From assembly GCF_014132355.1 (NCBI RefSeq), contig NZ_BLZO01000041.1, positions 1-49,065 on the forward strand: a stretch of 49,065 bases of DNA. The letters run 5' to 3'. Below are positions 1 through 10,160 of the stretch, one piece after another; the first letter of the stretch is position 1, and the number at the start of each line of letters is the position of its first letter. The notes under the pieces were generated by a model that was given only the letters and a program-made list of their open reading frames with translations, had not been told where the DNA came from and ran no database searches. The translations under genes and the position numbers were made by a program. The stretch is from Okeania sp. KiyG1. Lineage in GTDB: Bacteria > Cyanobacteriota > Cyanobacteriia > Cyanobacteriales > Microcoleaceae.

Positions 1-2415
1 CTCTTCAAAGATTACATTCAAGCTTTTAAAAATAGTCAATCTGCAGATATATATGTTGCTGAAATGATCGGATTTTTATGTAATCCACAGCATAATTTTT
101 ACTATTCCCTTACTTGTCTTGCTCATCACAATAATTGCGACGCAGAACAGCAAAAAGAATTACTAGAACAAGTAGAAAAAAATCAAGAGGATATGAAAAT
201 ATGGGCTGGAAATTGCCGAGAAAACTTCCAACATAAATACGACCTAGTAGAAGCAGAAAAAGCCAGAATATTAGGACAAACTTTACAAGCACAAGAACTG
301 TACGATCGCGCCATTCAAGGAGCAAAAAAATATGAATTTATCCATGAAGAAGCTTTAGCTTACGAACGAGCAGCAGAATTTTATCTCGCCCTCGTCGGTA
401 GAGAAGAAATAGGTCAATTTTACCTCAAAAATGCCCATCATTGTTACATCCGTTGGGGAGCAAAAGCTAAAGTCAAACAGTTAGAATCAGAATATCCCCA
501 ATATTTATTAAGAGTAACAAATAAAAGTAAATTAAAAGGTATTAATCCAACTCTTTCTACCTCTAATACTGATGGAGAAATTCTCGACTTAACCACAGTA
601 ATGAAATCATCTCAAGCAATTTCTGGTGAAATTAAGCTCGAAAATCTCCTGTACAACTTAATGAAAATTACCATCGAAAATGCTGGAGCGCAAACAGGAT
701 TTTTAATTCTCTACCATCAAGGAAATTGGGCCGTCGAAGCTCAAGGAAAAATAGATAGCGACGAAGTAACTATTTTACAATCAATTCCTATAGAATCTAC
801 AGACCCCCAAACATCACTTCCCATTTTACCAACTACTGTTATTAACTATGTCATTCGCACTCAAAAATATATTGTACTTAACGACGCAGCTAACCAAGGA
901 GAATTTATTAATGACCCTTATATTATCGCCACAAAATCTAAATCAATTCTCTGCACTCCCCTAATTAACCAAGGTCAATTAAGTGGAATAGTTTATTTAG
1001 AAAATAATTTAACCACAAATACATTCACTTCAGAAAGAGTCGAACTATTAAATATTTTATCTGCTCAAGCAGCAATTTCCATCGACAATTCCCGACTTTA
1101 TCAAACCCTAGAACAAAGAGTAGAAGAACGCACAACAGAACTATCTAAAACCTTAGAGGTTCTCAAAGCAACTCAAGCAAAACTAATCTTTGAAAATGAG
1201 CTACTAAAAACTGGCAAACCCGCCTCTGATTTTAATTATAAAGTAGGTGGAAGTTTGCCCAATAATTCCCCTACTTATGTAGTCCGGCAAGCCGATCGCT
1301 CCCTCTATCAAGCCTTAAAACAAGGTGAATTTTGTTATATTTTGAATGCCCGACAAATGGGAAAATCTAGTCTGATGGTCAGAATGATCCACCATCTCAA
1401 CCATGAAGGACATCATTGTGCAGCAGTAGATTTAACTCAAATTGGTAGTGAAAATGTGACCGTAGAACAATGGTATAAAGGATTAGCAGTGGATCTATTG
1501 CGTAGTTTTCGTTTAATGCAAAAATTTAATTTAATCAAATTTAAAACTTGGTGGAATGACAGATTAGATATTTCTCCCGTACAAAGATTAGGTCAATTTC
1601 TTGAAGATATTTTATTAGTTGAACTGAATAATGAGAACGATGAATCTATGAAAAAAGTCTTCATTTTTCTAGATGAAGTTGATACAATTTTAAGCTTAAA
1701 ATTTCCAGTCAATGACTTTTTTGCCCTAATTCGCTCTTACTACAATAAACGAACCATCGATCCAGATTCTAGATATCAGAATCTCACCTTTGCTTTTTTT
1801 GGGGTAGCAACTCCTTCAGAATTAATGACTGATATTAGAAGAACCCCTTTTAATATTGGTAAAACAATTGAACTAGAAAGCTTCAAAAAACATGAAGCAC
1901 AACCTTTATTATATGGAATAACAGAAAAAGTTAGTAATCCTCAAACTATGCTGCAAGAAATATTAAACTGGACCGGAGGACAACCTTTTTTAACTCAAAA
2001 ATTATGTCAGTTAATTCGTAATTCAGAAATACCAATTCCGGTCAATGGTGAAGCTAAGTGGATAGAAAATTTAGTAGAAGAAAAAATCCTCAAAAATTGG
2101 GAAACTCAAGACGAACCAGAACATTTAAAAACCATTCGCGATCGTATTTTTCATAGTGAAAATAGAAGACAAATGCTCGAAATTTATCAACAATTATTAG
2201 AGCAAAAAGAGATAATGAGAACTAACAGTCCAGAAGAAAAAGAATTATGTTTATCAGGACTAGCAATTAAGCAAAATGAATTACTAAAAATTCATAACCG
2301 AATTTATGAATTAATATTTAATCGTAGTTGGACAGAAAAAATCTGCTTGAATTCAGGAGTCAGGAGTCGTAGGGGCGAATGGCATTCGCCCAGTCGTAGG
2401 GCGCGACACGCCTAA
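1..2415 (+). CDS. GAF plus AAA-like ATPase signalling protein, 5' end cut off
   Basis: The reading frame is open back to base 1, so the ATG at 64 is internal and the N-terminus lies outside the window. In numbering from that ATG, residues 1-160 are helical and resemble the region between the AAA and GAF parts of the giant cyanobacterial serine/threonine kinase-ATPase-GAF sensors. About 185-355 is a GAF domain, followed by a coiled coil. About 390-730 is an AAA-like ATPase of the AAA_35 type, with a P-loop RQMGKSSL near 430 and a Walker B-like FIFLDEVD near 535. In the giant sensors a histidine kinase normally follows GAF, so this looks like a domain swap. The last ~20 residues are read from dispersed repeat DNA and are probably not ancestral. 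The role is presumably regulatory; the ligand is unknown. Confidence 0.8.
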   Translation, partial: LFKDYIQAFKNSQSADIYVAEMIGFLCNPQHNFYYSLTCLAHHNNCDAEQQKELLEQVEKNQEDMKIWAGNCRENFQHKYDLVEAEKARILGQTLQAQELYDRAIQGAKKYEFIHEEALAYERAAEFYLALVGREEIGQFYLKNAHHCYIRWGAKAKVKQLESEYPQYLLRVTNKSKLKGINPTLSTSNTDGEILDLTTVMKSSQAISGEIKLENLLYNLMKITIENAGAQTGFLILYHQGNWAVEAQGKIDSDEVTILQSIPIESTDPQTSLPILPTTVINYVIRTQKYIVLNDAANQGEFINDPYIIATKSKSILCTPLINQGQLSGIVYLENNLTTNTFTSERVELLNILSAQAAISIDNSRLYQTLEQRVEERTTELSKTLEVLKATQAKLIFENELLKTGKPASDFNYKVGGSLPNNSPTYVVRQADRSLYQALKQGEFCYILNARQMGKSSLMVRMIHHLNHEGHHCAAVDLTQIGSENVTVEQWYKGLAVDLLRSFRLMQKFNLIKFKTWWNDRLDISPVQRLGQFLEDILLVELNNENDESMKKVFIFLDEVDTILSLKFPVNDFFALIRSYYNKRTIDPDSRYQNLTFAFFGVATPSELMTDIRRTPFNIGKTIELESFKKHEAQPLLYGITEKVSNPQTMLQEILNWTGGQPFLTQKLCQLIRNSEIPIPVNGEAKWIENLVEEKILKNWETQDEPEHLKTIRDRIFHSENRRQMLEIYQQLLEQKEIMRTNSPEEKELCLSGLAIKQNELLKIHNRIYELIFNRSWTEKICLNSGVRSRRGEWHSPSRRARHA

Positions 2416-2735
2416 AATGGTGCATCGGGTAGGGGCGGGTTCCGCGGTAGGGGCGGGTTCCGCGTTAACTGAATGGTTTTACCCAGGACCTGGTGAACCC
2501 GCCCCGGTTTTACCCAGGACCTGGTGAACCCGCCCCCGCACCAATAATCGCTCCGCACAGTTTTAGCTGTGTCGGCCCACTACTGGATTGTTTCACCTAA
2601 AATAGTACATTAGCTTTTTTCGTAACCCCCCAATTCCCCTCCTGGGAGGGGTTAGGGGTGGGTTCCCATCACCCCATTTTCTAATGCAACATTTAAGATG
2701 AAACAGTCAACTACACGCTAAAATAGCCAATAAAA
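2416..2735. repeat. Repeat-filled spacer before the amidohydrolase
   Basis: No gene is visible. The spacer holds two tandem copies of a TAGGGGCGGGTTCCGCG unit (about 2430-2465), then two tandem 31-bp units containing ACCCAGGACCTGGTGAAC (about 2473-2536), which can form hairpins. At 2636-2666 there is a copy of the palindromic CCCCTCCTGGGAGGGG family (family E) that recurs near 9.07, 29.4, 40.86 and 46.7 kb. Confidence 0.8.
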
Positions 2736-3818
2736 ATGCTCAACGGATACAAAATTATAGACGCAGACTCCCACGTTATTGAACCTCCCCAGATTTGGGC
2801 AAAATACCTCGAACCTCAATTTCAAGACTTTGCCCCCTCCCTGGACATGAAAATTAAAGGGGAACCCATCAATGAAAAAATCTCCCAGCAAGTAGAAAAA
2901 GAGGGAAATAGACAGATGATGGAGGCTCACCCCCACGCTTATTTGAACCACTACGATGTTGAATCTCACGTCCAAGAAATGGTATTGATGGGAGTGGATA
3001 TTGCCTTTATTTATCCTACTTCTGGACTGTGGTTATTTGCGATCGATACTTTGCCCCCAGCAGTCATCGGCGCTTTTACCCATGCCTACAATACATGGCT
3101 CTATGAAGAATTTTGTAGCTATGACCCCAGTCGGTTAAAAGGAGTAGGGGCAATGAATCTCCATGACCCCCAGGAGATGGTGAAAGAGCTACATAGAATT
3201 GCAAATTTTGGCTGGAAGGCGGTTTTTTTACGTCCTAACCCTGTCAAAGGAAGAATTTTGAGCGATTTAGAATACGAACCCTTTTGGAGTGCTTGCGAAG
3301 AATTAGATATAGCTGTAGGCATTCACGAAGCAACCCACGGTCGTTTACCCACCACAGGAGCAGATAGATTCAATAGTCGTTTTGCCCTCCATGCTTGTTC
3401 TCACCCCATGGAACAGATGATGGCACTATTGGCCTTAATTGAAGGAGGAGTATTAGAGCGTCATCCCAAGCTGAGGGTAGGATTTTTAGAGTCTGGTTGT
3501 GGTTGGTTGCCTTATTGGTTATGGCGGTTGGATGAAGAATACAAAAATTTACATTGGGAAGTCAAAGATATGGTAAAATTGCTGCCTTCAGAGTATTTTC
3601 GCCGTCAATGTTATATTGCTTTTGACCCATCTGAGGCTTATCTGACTCAGATTATTGATTACATTGGTTCTGACAATTTAATATTTGGTTCAGACTATCC
3701 CCACATGGATCATCAGCCAGATATTGTTAAGAATATTGTAGAGCTTGAGAAGAATTTATCTCAGGAGATAGTGAATAAGATTGTTTGGGATAATCCTAAA
3801 TGTTTCTATAAAATGTAA
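2736..3818 (+). CDS. Amidohydrolase-2 family metal-dependent hydrolase or decarboxylase
   Basis: This 360-residue protein has the N-terminal DADSHVIE motif typical of the amidohydrolase-2 (ACMSD-like) TIM-barrel group. Likely metal ligands or catalytic residues include His13, His197 in GIHEATHG and Asp320 in GSDYPHMD. The family contains hydrolases and non-oxidative decarboxylases acting on cyclic or aromatic substrates; the substrate here cannot be read from the sequence. It has no signal peptide and should be cytoplasmic. Length is normal for the group. It stands alone between repeat-rich spacers, so context gives no pathway. The ATG is directly followed by the conserved domain, which supports this start. 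Confidence 0.85.
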   Translation: MLNGYKIIDADSHVIEPPQIWAKYLEPQFQDFAPSLDMKIKGEPINEKISQQVEKEGNRQMMEAHPHAYLNHYDVESHVQEMVLMGVDIAFIYPTSGLWLFAIDTLPPAVIGAFTHAYNTWLYEEFCSYDPSRLKGVGAMNLHDPQEMVKELHRIANFGWKAVFLRPNPVKGRILSDLEYEPFWSACEELDIAVGIHEATHGRLPTTGADRFNSRFALHACSHPMEQMMALLALIEGGVLERHPKLRVGFLESGCGWLPYWLWRLDEEYKNLHWEVKDMVKLLPSEYFRRQCYIAFDPSEAYLTQIIDYIGSDNLIFGSDYPHMDHQPDIVKNIVELEKNLSQEIVNKIVWDNPKCFYKM

Positions 3819-3848
3819 AGAGGGAGTAGGGAACCCACCCCTAATATA

Positions 3849-3985
3849 AAATCCGGTTGAATACTTATCATATATTTGGGGGTGGGAAGTGTGGGGAGGG
3901 TGGGGAGTCTGGGGAGAAGGGGAGAAGGGGAGATTGAAGGCGAGAAAGTGTGGATAATTATAAACATATACTGTATAACCGGATT
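3849..3985. repeat. Repeat with inverted ends enclosing a G-rich minisatellite (family K)
   Basis: AAATCCGGTT at 3849-3858 is inverted as AACCGGATT at 3977-3985. Between them lies a GGGGAG/GGGTGGGGAG-type array (about 3878-3932). A second element with the same design lies at 45224-45509. The wider spacer 3819-4130 also has GGGGGAGCTACGCTAACGG near 4008, resembling the short repeat of family R, and CTTCTGCCTTCTG-type short repeats. Confidence 0.6.
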
Positions 3986-4195
3986 CTATATAATATCATG
4001 TTCCCCCTCCGGGGGAGCTACGCTAACGGATAATCAGTTATAAAAAAAACTTTATCCCTTTTAACCTTTTCTTCCCTTCTGCCTCCAGCATAGCTGCCTT
4101 CTGCCTTCTTCAACTCAGTAAATAAAGGAGTCCCGCACTATAATTTTTAATTTAGTGCCGGGAGGAATTTATAAATAATATTAATATCTGTTTTC

Positions 4196-4225
4196 TTGTT
4201 ATTATTTCACCTTTTGAACTATAAT
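4196..4225 (+). promoter_or_regulatory. Sigma-70-like promoter of tnpB, possibly giving a leaderless mRNA
   Basis: TTGTTA at 4196-4201 and a perfect TATAAT at 4220-4225 are separated by 18 bases. The ATG begins at 4232, six bases after the -10 box, so transcription would start at or very near the first codon. No Shine-Dalgarno sequence is seen just before the ATG. Confidence 0.5.
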
Positions 4226-4231
4226 AGAGTC

Positions 4232-5452
4232 ATGAAACAGATAACGACTATATCCTGCAAATTGAAGATTACTCCAGAGTTGGCAAAAGAGATAGAAGCA
4301 ACACTGGTAGAATATGCAAATGCTTGTCAGTTTATTCACGAAAATAGTGATAAAAAATTGACAAATAATGTAGCTATGCAATCTTTGATGTATGATACAG
4401 TTCGAGAAAACTTTCAGTTATCAGCACAAACAACAATTCATGCAATAAGACGAGTATGTGGTAATAGAAAAACTTCTATTACTAATCATATTAAAAAGGA
4501 ATTAAGTTTTAGCCCAACATCAGTAGATTATGATAGTAGAACATTTAGTCTAGATACAAAAACATGGATTGTTAGTGTAAAGCTGCTAACTAAAAGAACT
4601 AAAATTGAATTACTAATAGGGAACTATCAACGTGGAATATTAAAGGGTAGTAAGTCTAAATCTGCTGTATTAAATAAAAGGAAAGATGGTAGCTATTACA
4701 TAAATATTAATATTAATAATATAGCACCTGACCCAACAGATACAGACAAAGTAATTGGTATTGACTTGGGTAGAACAGATATTGCAACAACTTCCGAAAG
4801 TGATTCATGGTCGGGTAAAAAAATCACCAATAAAAGAAATCATTATTCTCAAATGAGAGCAGTTCTACAACAAAAAGCATCAAAAGGCACTCGTAGTAGT
4901 CGGCGTAGATGTCGGAAACTACAGCAACGGTTATCAGGCAAAGAACGACGCTTTCAGAAACATATTAACCATGAAATTACAACTTATTTAGTCAAGAAAG
5001 CAGCGACTAATAAGACATCAATCGCTATTGAAGATTTAACTAATATTAGAACTAGAACTAATCAACAACGTAGAACTAAGAAAGAAAGAAGATTGTCTAA
5101 TAATTGGGCATTTTATCAGTTTCGGATGTTTCTAACTTATAAATGCCTGTTGAATGGAGTAAGACTAATATTAGTTAACCCGGCTTATACTTCCCAAACT
5201 TGCCACAAATGTTTGCATATTCATCCGACAAAAGGTAAATCATATAGGAATGGTAAGAATTATCATTGCAATCATTGTGGATGGGAAGGTGATGCTGACT
5301 ATAATGGTGCTAAAAATATAGCTGCTTTGGGGCTGTCTGTAAACCAGCCTGGAGGCTCCTGGTTATTTTGTCAAGTTAGTAATCTTGATTTTAGACCAAG
5401 ACAACTAACTATATGGGATATACTGGAGGGCTACAAAAAGCCAGCATCATAA
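4232..5452 (+). CDS. tnpB: TnpB RNA-guided endonuclease, IS200/IS605 family
   Basis: This 406-residue TnpB looks intact. A split RuvC nuclease is visible: Asp178 in GIDLGRTD, Glu267 in AIEDLTNI and Asp356 in DADYNGAKN. A zinc ribbon of two CxxC pairs (CHKC and CNHC) sits between the last two motifs. TnpB proteins are known to cut DNA under guidance of an omega RNA made from the 3' end of the element. I chose the ATG at 4232 rather than the upstream TTG at 4196 because the conserved region begins there and the upstream stretch is promoter-like. It is more AT-rich than a typical host gene. The stop codon lies in the left arm of the right-end hairpin. Confidence 0.85.
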   Translation: MKQITTISCKLKITPELAKEIEATLVEYANACQFIHENSDKKLTNNVAMQSLMYDTVRENFQLSAQTTIHAIRRVCGNRKTSITNHIKKELSFSPTSVDYDSRTFSLDTKTWIVSVKLLTKRTKIELLIGNYQRGILKGSKSKSAVLNKRKDGSYYINININNIAPDPTDTDKVIGIDLGRTDIATTSESDSWSGKKITNKRNHYSQMRAVLQQKASKGTRSSRRRCRKLQQRLSGKERRFQKHINHEITTYLVKKAATNKTSIAIEDLTNIRTRTNQQRRTKKERRLSNNWAFYQFRMFLTYKCLLNGVRLILVNPAYTSQTCHKCLHIHPTKGKSYRNGKNYHCNHCGWEGDADYNGAKNIAALGLSVNQPGGSWLFCQVSNLDFRPRQLTIWDILEGYKKPAS

Positions 5453-5472
5453 TCTTTGATTTGATGCCTGGT
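5330..5472 (+). ncRNA. Candidate omega RNA at the tnpB 3' end
   Basis: The last ~120 bases of tnpB contain the palindromic stretch ACCAGCCTGGAGGCTCCTGGT (two arms about 5343-5364) and run into the right-end hairpin at 5440-5471. TnpB guide RNAs are known to come from this position, with the guide read from flanking DNA just beyond the element. Boundaries are inferred from position and hairpins only. Confidence 0.35.
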
Positions 5473-5475
5473 AGT

Positions 5476-6471
5476 TTACGAAACCTCACTATTACTGATC
5501 GCCCAACTCATTAAATTTTGCCACTCAGAAGTTTTAGCCAATTTATCGGCATCTAAATCATCCCCCACATTCTCAGAAAATCCTGTAAAACTATCAATCC
5601 AATTAATCACTGTTCCCACAGGTAAAAAAGGAGAATATTTCCAAGACCTTTGTAAATATTCCACCATTTCAGAATAGAAACCCGTATAGTACAAATACCA
5701 AGAACTCCAGACCAAAGTATTGTAACGCACCTGTTTTTCTAACAACTGAACCTCCAAAGGTAGAGACTCCGACGCAAAAAACTTATCCAACACCCCATTA
5801 ATACACCGTGCCTGAGATATCCCATCTCGCATCGTATTTTGGTCGTGCTGGCGATAACAAACAGTAGACTCTCGCAACCAGTCCGCCTCACAACCCCGCA
5901 AAGCCAAACGCAACACTAAATCTACATCCTCCGCATGACCTAATCCTGGCTCAAAACTCCCCACCTGTTGTAACCAATATCGCCGAAACATCAAAGTACC
6001 CATTGTACCTATTGGTTTCCATCGCAACCACCCCTCTAAATCCAATTTCGGCACATAATCCCAAGGTGTCTCATCTTTAATAGTTTCACCATCTTGATTC
6101 ACTCTGCGCCACCCACTGTGAACAATTCCCAAATTCGGTTGCGCATCAAATACTCCTACCTGAGCAGTCAGTTTATCCGGTAGAAAAAAATCATCTGCAT
6201 CTAGAAAAGCAATTAACTCTCCCCGCGCCAGATCTATACCATGATTCCTAGCTGCTGAAACCCCTTGATTTTTTTGATATATATAACGGATAGTCTTAAC
6301 ATAAGGTTCCAAGACTAAAGAAGTATTGTCTGTGGAGCCATCATCAATGACAATTATTTCATAGGATTGATAAGTTTGGGATAAAACACTTTCGATGGCC
6401 TGGCGAATATAGCGATCGCCATTGTAAACGGGTATAATTACGCTTACCCGTGGAGTTGTAGTAGTTGACAT
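5476..6471 (-). CDS. Family 2 glycosyltransferase
   Basis: A GT-A fold glycosyltransferase of 331 residues. The nucleotide-sugar binding core SVIIPVYNGDRYIRQAIESV starts at residue ~10, DDGS is near 43-46, and the metal-binding DADD near 91-94. It would transfer a sugar from an NDP-sugar to an unknown acceptor, probably in cell-surface polysaccharide or glycolipid synthesis. No transmembrane segment is evident. The ATG at 6471 is preferred to the TTG codon directly before it. Its stop codon lies only 4 bases from the right-end hairpin of the TnpB element, so insertion may have replaced its original C-terminus. There is no glycan operon around it. Confidence 0.85.
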   Translation of the reverse strand: MSTTTTPRVSVIIPVYNGDRYIRQAIESVLSQTYQSYEIIVIDDGSTDNTSLVLEPYVKTIRYIYQKNQGVSAARNHGIDLARGELIAFLDADDFFLPDKLTAQVGVFDAQPNLGIVHSGWRRVNQDGETIKDETPWDYVPKLDLEGWLRWKPIGTMGTLMFRRYWLQQVGSFEPGLGHAEDVDLVLRLALRGCEADWLRESTVCYRQHDQNTMRDGISQARCINGVLDKFFASESLPLEVQLLEKQVRYNTLVWSSWYLYYTGFYSEMVEYLQRSWKYSPFLPVGTVINWIDSFTGFSENVGDDLDADKLAKTSEWQNLMSWAISNSEVS

Positions 6472-6547
6472 CAATTTATTTAGTGGTAGGTCTTAAGTCT
6501 TAGGTTATAGGTTTTAGGTGGAAATTCAAGAGGGAACGCTGGATCTT

Positions 6548-6575
6548 GTAGAGACCTTCCATGGAAAGTCTCTAT
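6548..6575. repeat. Palindromic repeat, family C
   Basis: A 28-base palindrome of the type GTAGRGACSTTCCATGGAAC followed by its mirror arm. Related copies lie at 9428-9455, 29735-29762 (perfect), 44772-44799 and 47714-47741. Confidence 0.75.
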
Positions 6576-6631
6576 ATTCCTTGAGAATTACAGCAAGTTC
6601 AAAAAATGGTAGTAGTGCATTGTAATTATAG

Positions 6632-6756
6632 CCAGTGGGAGCATCTTGCTCCCGTTCTAATTATTTTTGTCACGGTACAGACAGTGGGAGCATCTTGCTC
6701 CCGTTCCAATTATTTTTGTCACGGTATAGACAGTGGGAGCATCTTGCTCCCGTTCT
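6632..6756. repeat. Three tandem 49-bp units with a GGGAGCATCTTGCTCCC hairpin
   Basis: The hairpin GGGAGCATCTTGCTCCC occurs at 6637-6653, 6686-6702 and 6735-6751, exactly 49 bases apart, with CAATTATTTTTGTCACGGTA spacers. A single copy with the same outer flanks (TGCATTGTAATTAT before, TCTCCAC and CATTAC after) lies at 33794-33870, which shows the array grew by internal duplication. The rest of 6475-6940 holds no gene; it has a family C palindrome and a CTCCTGACTC tandem repeat next to the alr stop codon. Confidence 0.85.
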
Positions 6757-6905
6757 CAGTTTTCCCGATCTCCACCTACCATTACTGGTGTTGATGATTT
6801 GAGGTATTACATCATGTCCGGATAATTAGAGATAGAACTCAGTTAAGGTCTGTTGTGCGCTAGCTAAACAAAAAACTTTCTCCTTCTATTCTTCTTTCTT
6901 CCCTT

Positions 6906-8158
<1,253 letters not shown>

Positions 8159-8497
8159 TTTGACTCACTCCTCAATTAATTAACTTTCCGGTCTAAAACT
8201 ATTTGCTACTATAATTAGCGATTATCAGGTTATATCGCTACAGCTTGAGAAGATTATTTTTATAGGGGATAGGGAATAGGGAGTAGGGAACAGTTAGTCT
8301 TAACAACCGTAGTTCAAACAATCCAAAATACAAAATTAAAAATACAAAATTATCAAATCATACCCGCCCATCAGCAACGCCAAATTTTTTATACCTTAAT
8401 TTTGTCTGTCAGGAAATTGTTTAACTCTCAACTTTTGTCCCAAGGAAAGATTGATTGTGTTAACCTATGAGAAAATATTATCTTTTCAGAAATATCA
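8159..8497. other. Divergent promoter region between alr and the HNH gene
   Basis: No gene. It holds GGGAATAGGGAGTAGGGAAC-type short repeats (about 8265-8292) and an AATACAAAATTA tandem near 8330-8352. It should carry the promoters of both flanking genes; I cannot assign boxes with confidence. Confidence 0.5.
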
Positions 8498-8995
8498 ATG
8501 GCCAATGTTTTAGTGTTGAACGCTTCTTATGAACCGCTCAATATCACGAGTTGGCGACGAGCGATCGTCTTGTTGCTCAAAGGTAAAGCGGAGCAGATTG
8601 AACATAACGGGGTATATATCCTGCCAGATATTCCCTTGCCCACAGTTATTCGACTGCGATACTATGTCCGAGTCCCTTATAAAGATATTCCTTTGACGCG
8701 CCGAAACATTATGCACCGAGATGGTAATTCCTGTCAATACTGTAATTATAAGGGCGATGATTTAACCTTAGATCATGTAATACCGCGATCGCGTGGTGGT
8801 GGCGATACCTGGGAAAATCTTGTGACTGCTTGTGTTCGCTGCAATGTCCGAAAAGGTAATCGCACTCCAAAAGAGGCTAATATGACTTTGCGTAATCTTC
8901 CTCGAAAACCCTATAGTGGCCTTTACTTTGAATTGACTAAACACGTTAAAAGTGGTAGGAATAAAGAATGGAAAAAATATGTGATTGGTTTATAA
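8498..8995 (+). CDS. HNH endonuclease family protein
   Basis: A 165-residue protein with a complete HNH module: CQYC near residue 81, [11 protein letters not shown] near 92-102, [12 protein letters not shown] near 106-117, then NRTP. The N-terminal ~60 residues ([11 protein letters not shown] then [14 protein letters not shown]) form a small domain that often precedes HNH in chromosomal cyanobacterial proteins. It resembles in layout the PLMP domain of IscB. The family is widespread and conserved in cyanobacteria; cellular function is unknown and DNA cleavage is inferred from the motif. There is no RuvC part and no omega RNA is seen. A strong terminator follows immediately. Confidence 0.85.
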   Translation: MANVLVLNASYEPLNITSWRRAIVLLLKGKAEQIEHNGVYILPDIPLPTVIRLRYYVRVPYKDIPLTRRNIMHRDGNSCQYCNYKGDDLTLDHVIPRSRGGGDTWENLVTACVRCNVRKGNRTPKEANMTLRNLPRKPYSGLYFELTKHVKSGRNKEWKKYVIGL

Positions 8996-9026
8996 AGCCC
9001 CTGTCTATCTGAAGGCAGGGGTTTTT
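8996..9026 (+). terminator. Rho-independent terminator of the HNH gene
   Basis: CCCCTG (8998-9003) pairs with CAGGGG (9016-9021), followed by six T residues. An A-rich stretch on the left side extends the stem. Confidence 0.85.
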
Positions 9027-9614
9027 TGTATCTAAGTAGGGTTAGGAGACAGGAGACAGGAGACAACCCACCCCTAACCCCTCCCAGGAGGGGAAGACAG
9101 GAAAAATAGGAGGAGGTAGGAGTAAGAATTGTCCCAAGATTTTTCTGCCCAACTATGAGCCTAAAATACCCTCCATGCATGAGCATGAAGAACTGACTCC
9201 CAGGCACTTTTTTCGACCTCAAAAAGGCACTTGTCTTTATCTGTCAATGCTTTTAGATTTAATCAGTAAGCCCTCAGTAATAGTAATGCAAGGCAGAAGG
9301 CAGAAGGCAGAAAAAAATCTGGCTTTGTCTGAGTTTTTAGCTCTTTCGACTGCTATTAGACATCTCCGGTCATCAAAAATCAAATCAATGATCGTGCAAT
9401 AAATTATCAATTCTTTCCCCCTATTCTGTATGGACGTTCCATGCAAGGTCTCTACTGCCTACTCCCTATGCATGGAGAAGATGTCTATTAGTTTTTTGAT
9501 TAAAGTTGACTTTTATTATATAAAGTGGTATTGGCAGTTTTGGATAGCAGTTGCACTAAAAGTTCATTATCTCTAACAAAAGTTTGATTATATAGTTTGA
9601 ATGCGGAACAGCTT
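9027..9614. repeat. Repeat-only spacer: families E, F, H and C
   Basis: No gene is credible here. In order: GGAGACAGGAGACA repeats and a family E palindrome (9065-9093); a family F copy (about 9125-9274) recognisable by GATTTTTCTGCCCAACTATG, two AAAAAGGCAC boxes and AATCAGTAAGCCCT; GGCAGAA tandem units; a partial family H end with AGACATCTCC (9358); and a family C palindrome at 9428-9455. Confidence 0.75.
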
Positions 9615-10160
9615 ATGAGTATAAATATTTATTTCATCCGTCACGGTATAGCAGCAGATGCAGAAAATTATCCCACAGATGCAGAACGCCCTTTGACAGA
9701 AACAGGCGATCGCAAAACTCACAAAATTGCTCAACAACTCAAACAATTGGGCCTTCATTTCAACCTAATTCTTACCAGTCCTCTAGTTAGAGCGCGTCAA
9801 ACTGCTAAAATTCTTCAAGAAAATAAATTAAGCTCTAAAGTAGAAGAATTTTTACCACTAGCTCCTGATGGTGAAATTAATATTTGGCTGAAATGGCTCA
9901 AAACATGGCAAACCCAAGAAAATAGAGAATTAGCCCTTGTAGGCCATCAACCAGACTTAGCAAATTGGGCAGAAATTTTAATCTGGGGAGAAGCTAGACA
10001 AGTATTGATACTAAAAAAAGCAGGGGTTATAGGCATTTCTTTACCTGAAGTTGGTTCACCAGTAGGCAATAGTCAAATGTTTTGGTTGACACCACCAAAA
10101 TTTCTACTTAGGGAAGAAGGAAGAAGGAAGAAGGAAGAAGTAAGAAGGAAGAAGGAATAA
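9615..10160 (+). CDS. sixA: Phosphohistidine phosphatase SixA
   Basis: Histidine-phosphatase superfamily protein; RHG at residues 8-10 holds the catalytic histidine, SPLVRARQTA gives the second conserved part, and VGHQPDL contains the later histidine. SixA removes phosphate from histidine of phosphotransfer domains. I use the ATG at 9615 because the beta-strand leading to RHG starts right after it; the TTG at 9597 only adds six residues. The final ~18 residues are read from a GAAGAAGGAA microsatellite, rich in Arg, Lys and Glu, so the natural C-terminus was probably lost or extended by repeat growth. A free-standing gene. Confidence 0.85.
   Translation: MSINIYFIRHGIAADAENYPTDAERPLTETGDRKTHKIAQQLKQLGLHFNLILTSPLVRARQTAKILQENKLSSKVEEFLPLAPDGEINIWLKWLKTWQTQENRELALVGHQPDLANWAEILIWGEARQVLILKKAGVIGISLPEVGSPVGNSQMFWLTPPKFLLREEGRRKKEEVRRKKE

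Larger units (their letters stand above)
4131..5472 (+). mobile_element. IS200/IS605-type (IS1341-like) element carrying tnpB only
   Basis: Imperfect hairpins bound the tnpB gene. On the left, TCCCGCACTA (4131-4140) pairs with TAGTGCCGGGA (4153-4163) with one bulged C. On the right, GCCAGCATCA (5440-5449) pairs with TGATGCCTGG (5462-5471), also with a bulge. Bulged end hairpins are a known feature of IS200/IS605 elements. No TnpA is present, so the element would need a transposase in trans. Exact tips are not determined. Confidence 0.55.

Noticed and set aside
6632-6756. Three regularly spaced palindromes, CRISPR-like
   Set aside because: The spacers are nearly identical to each other and no cas genes are near; it is a tandem repeat.
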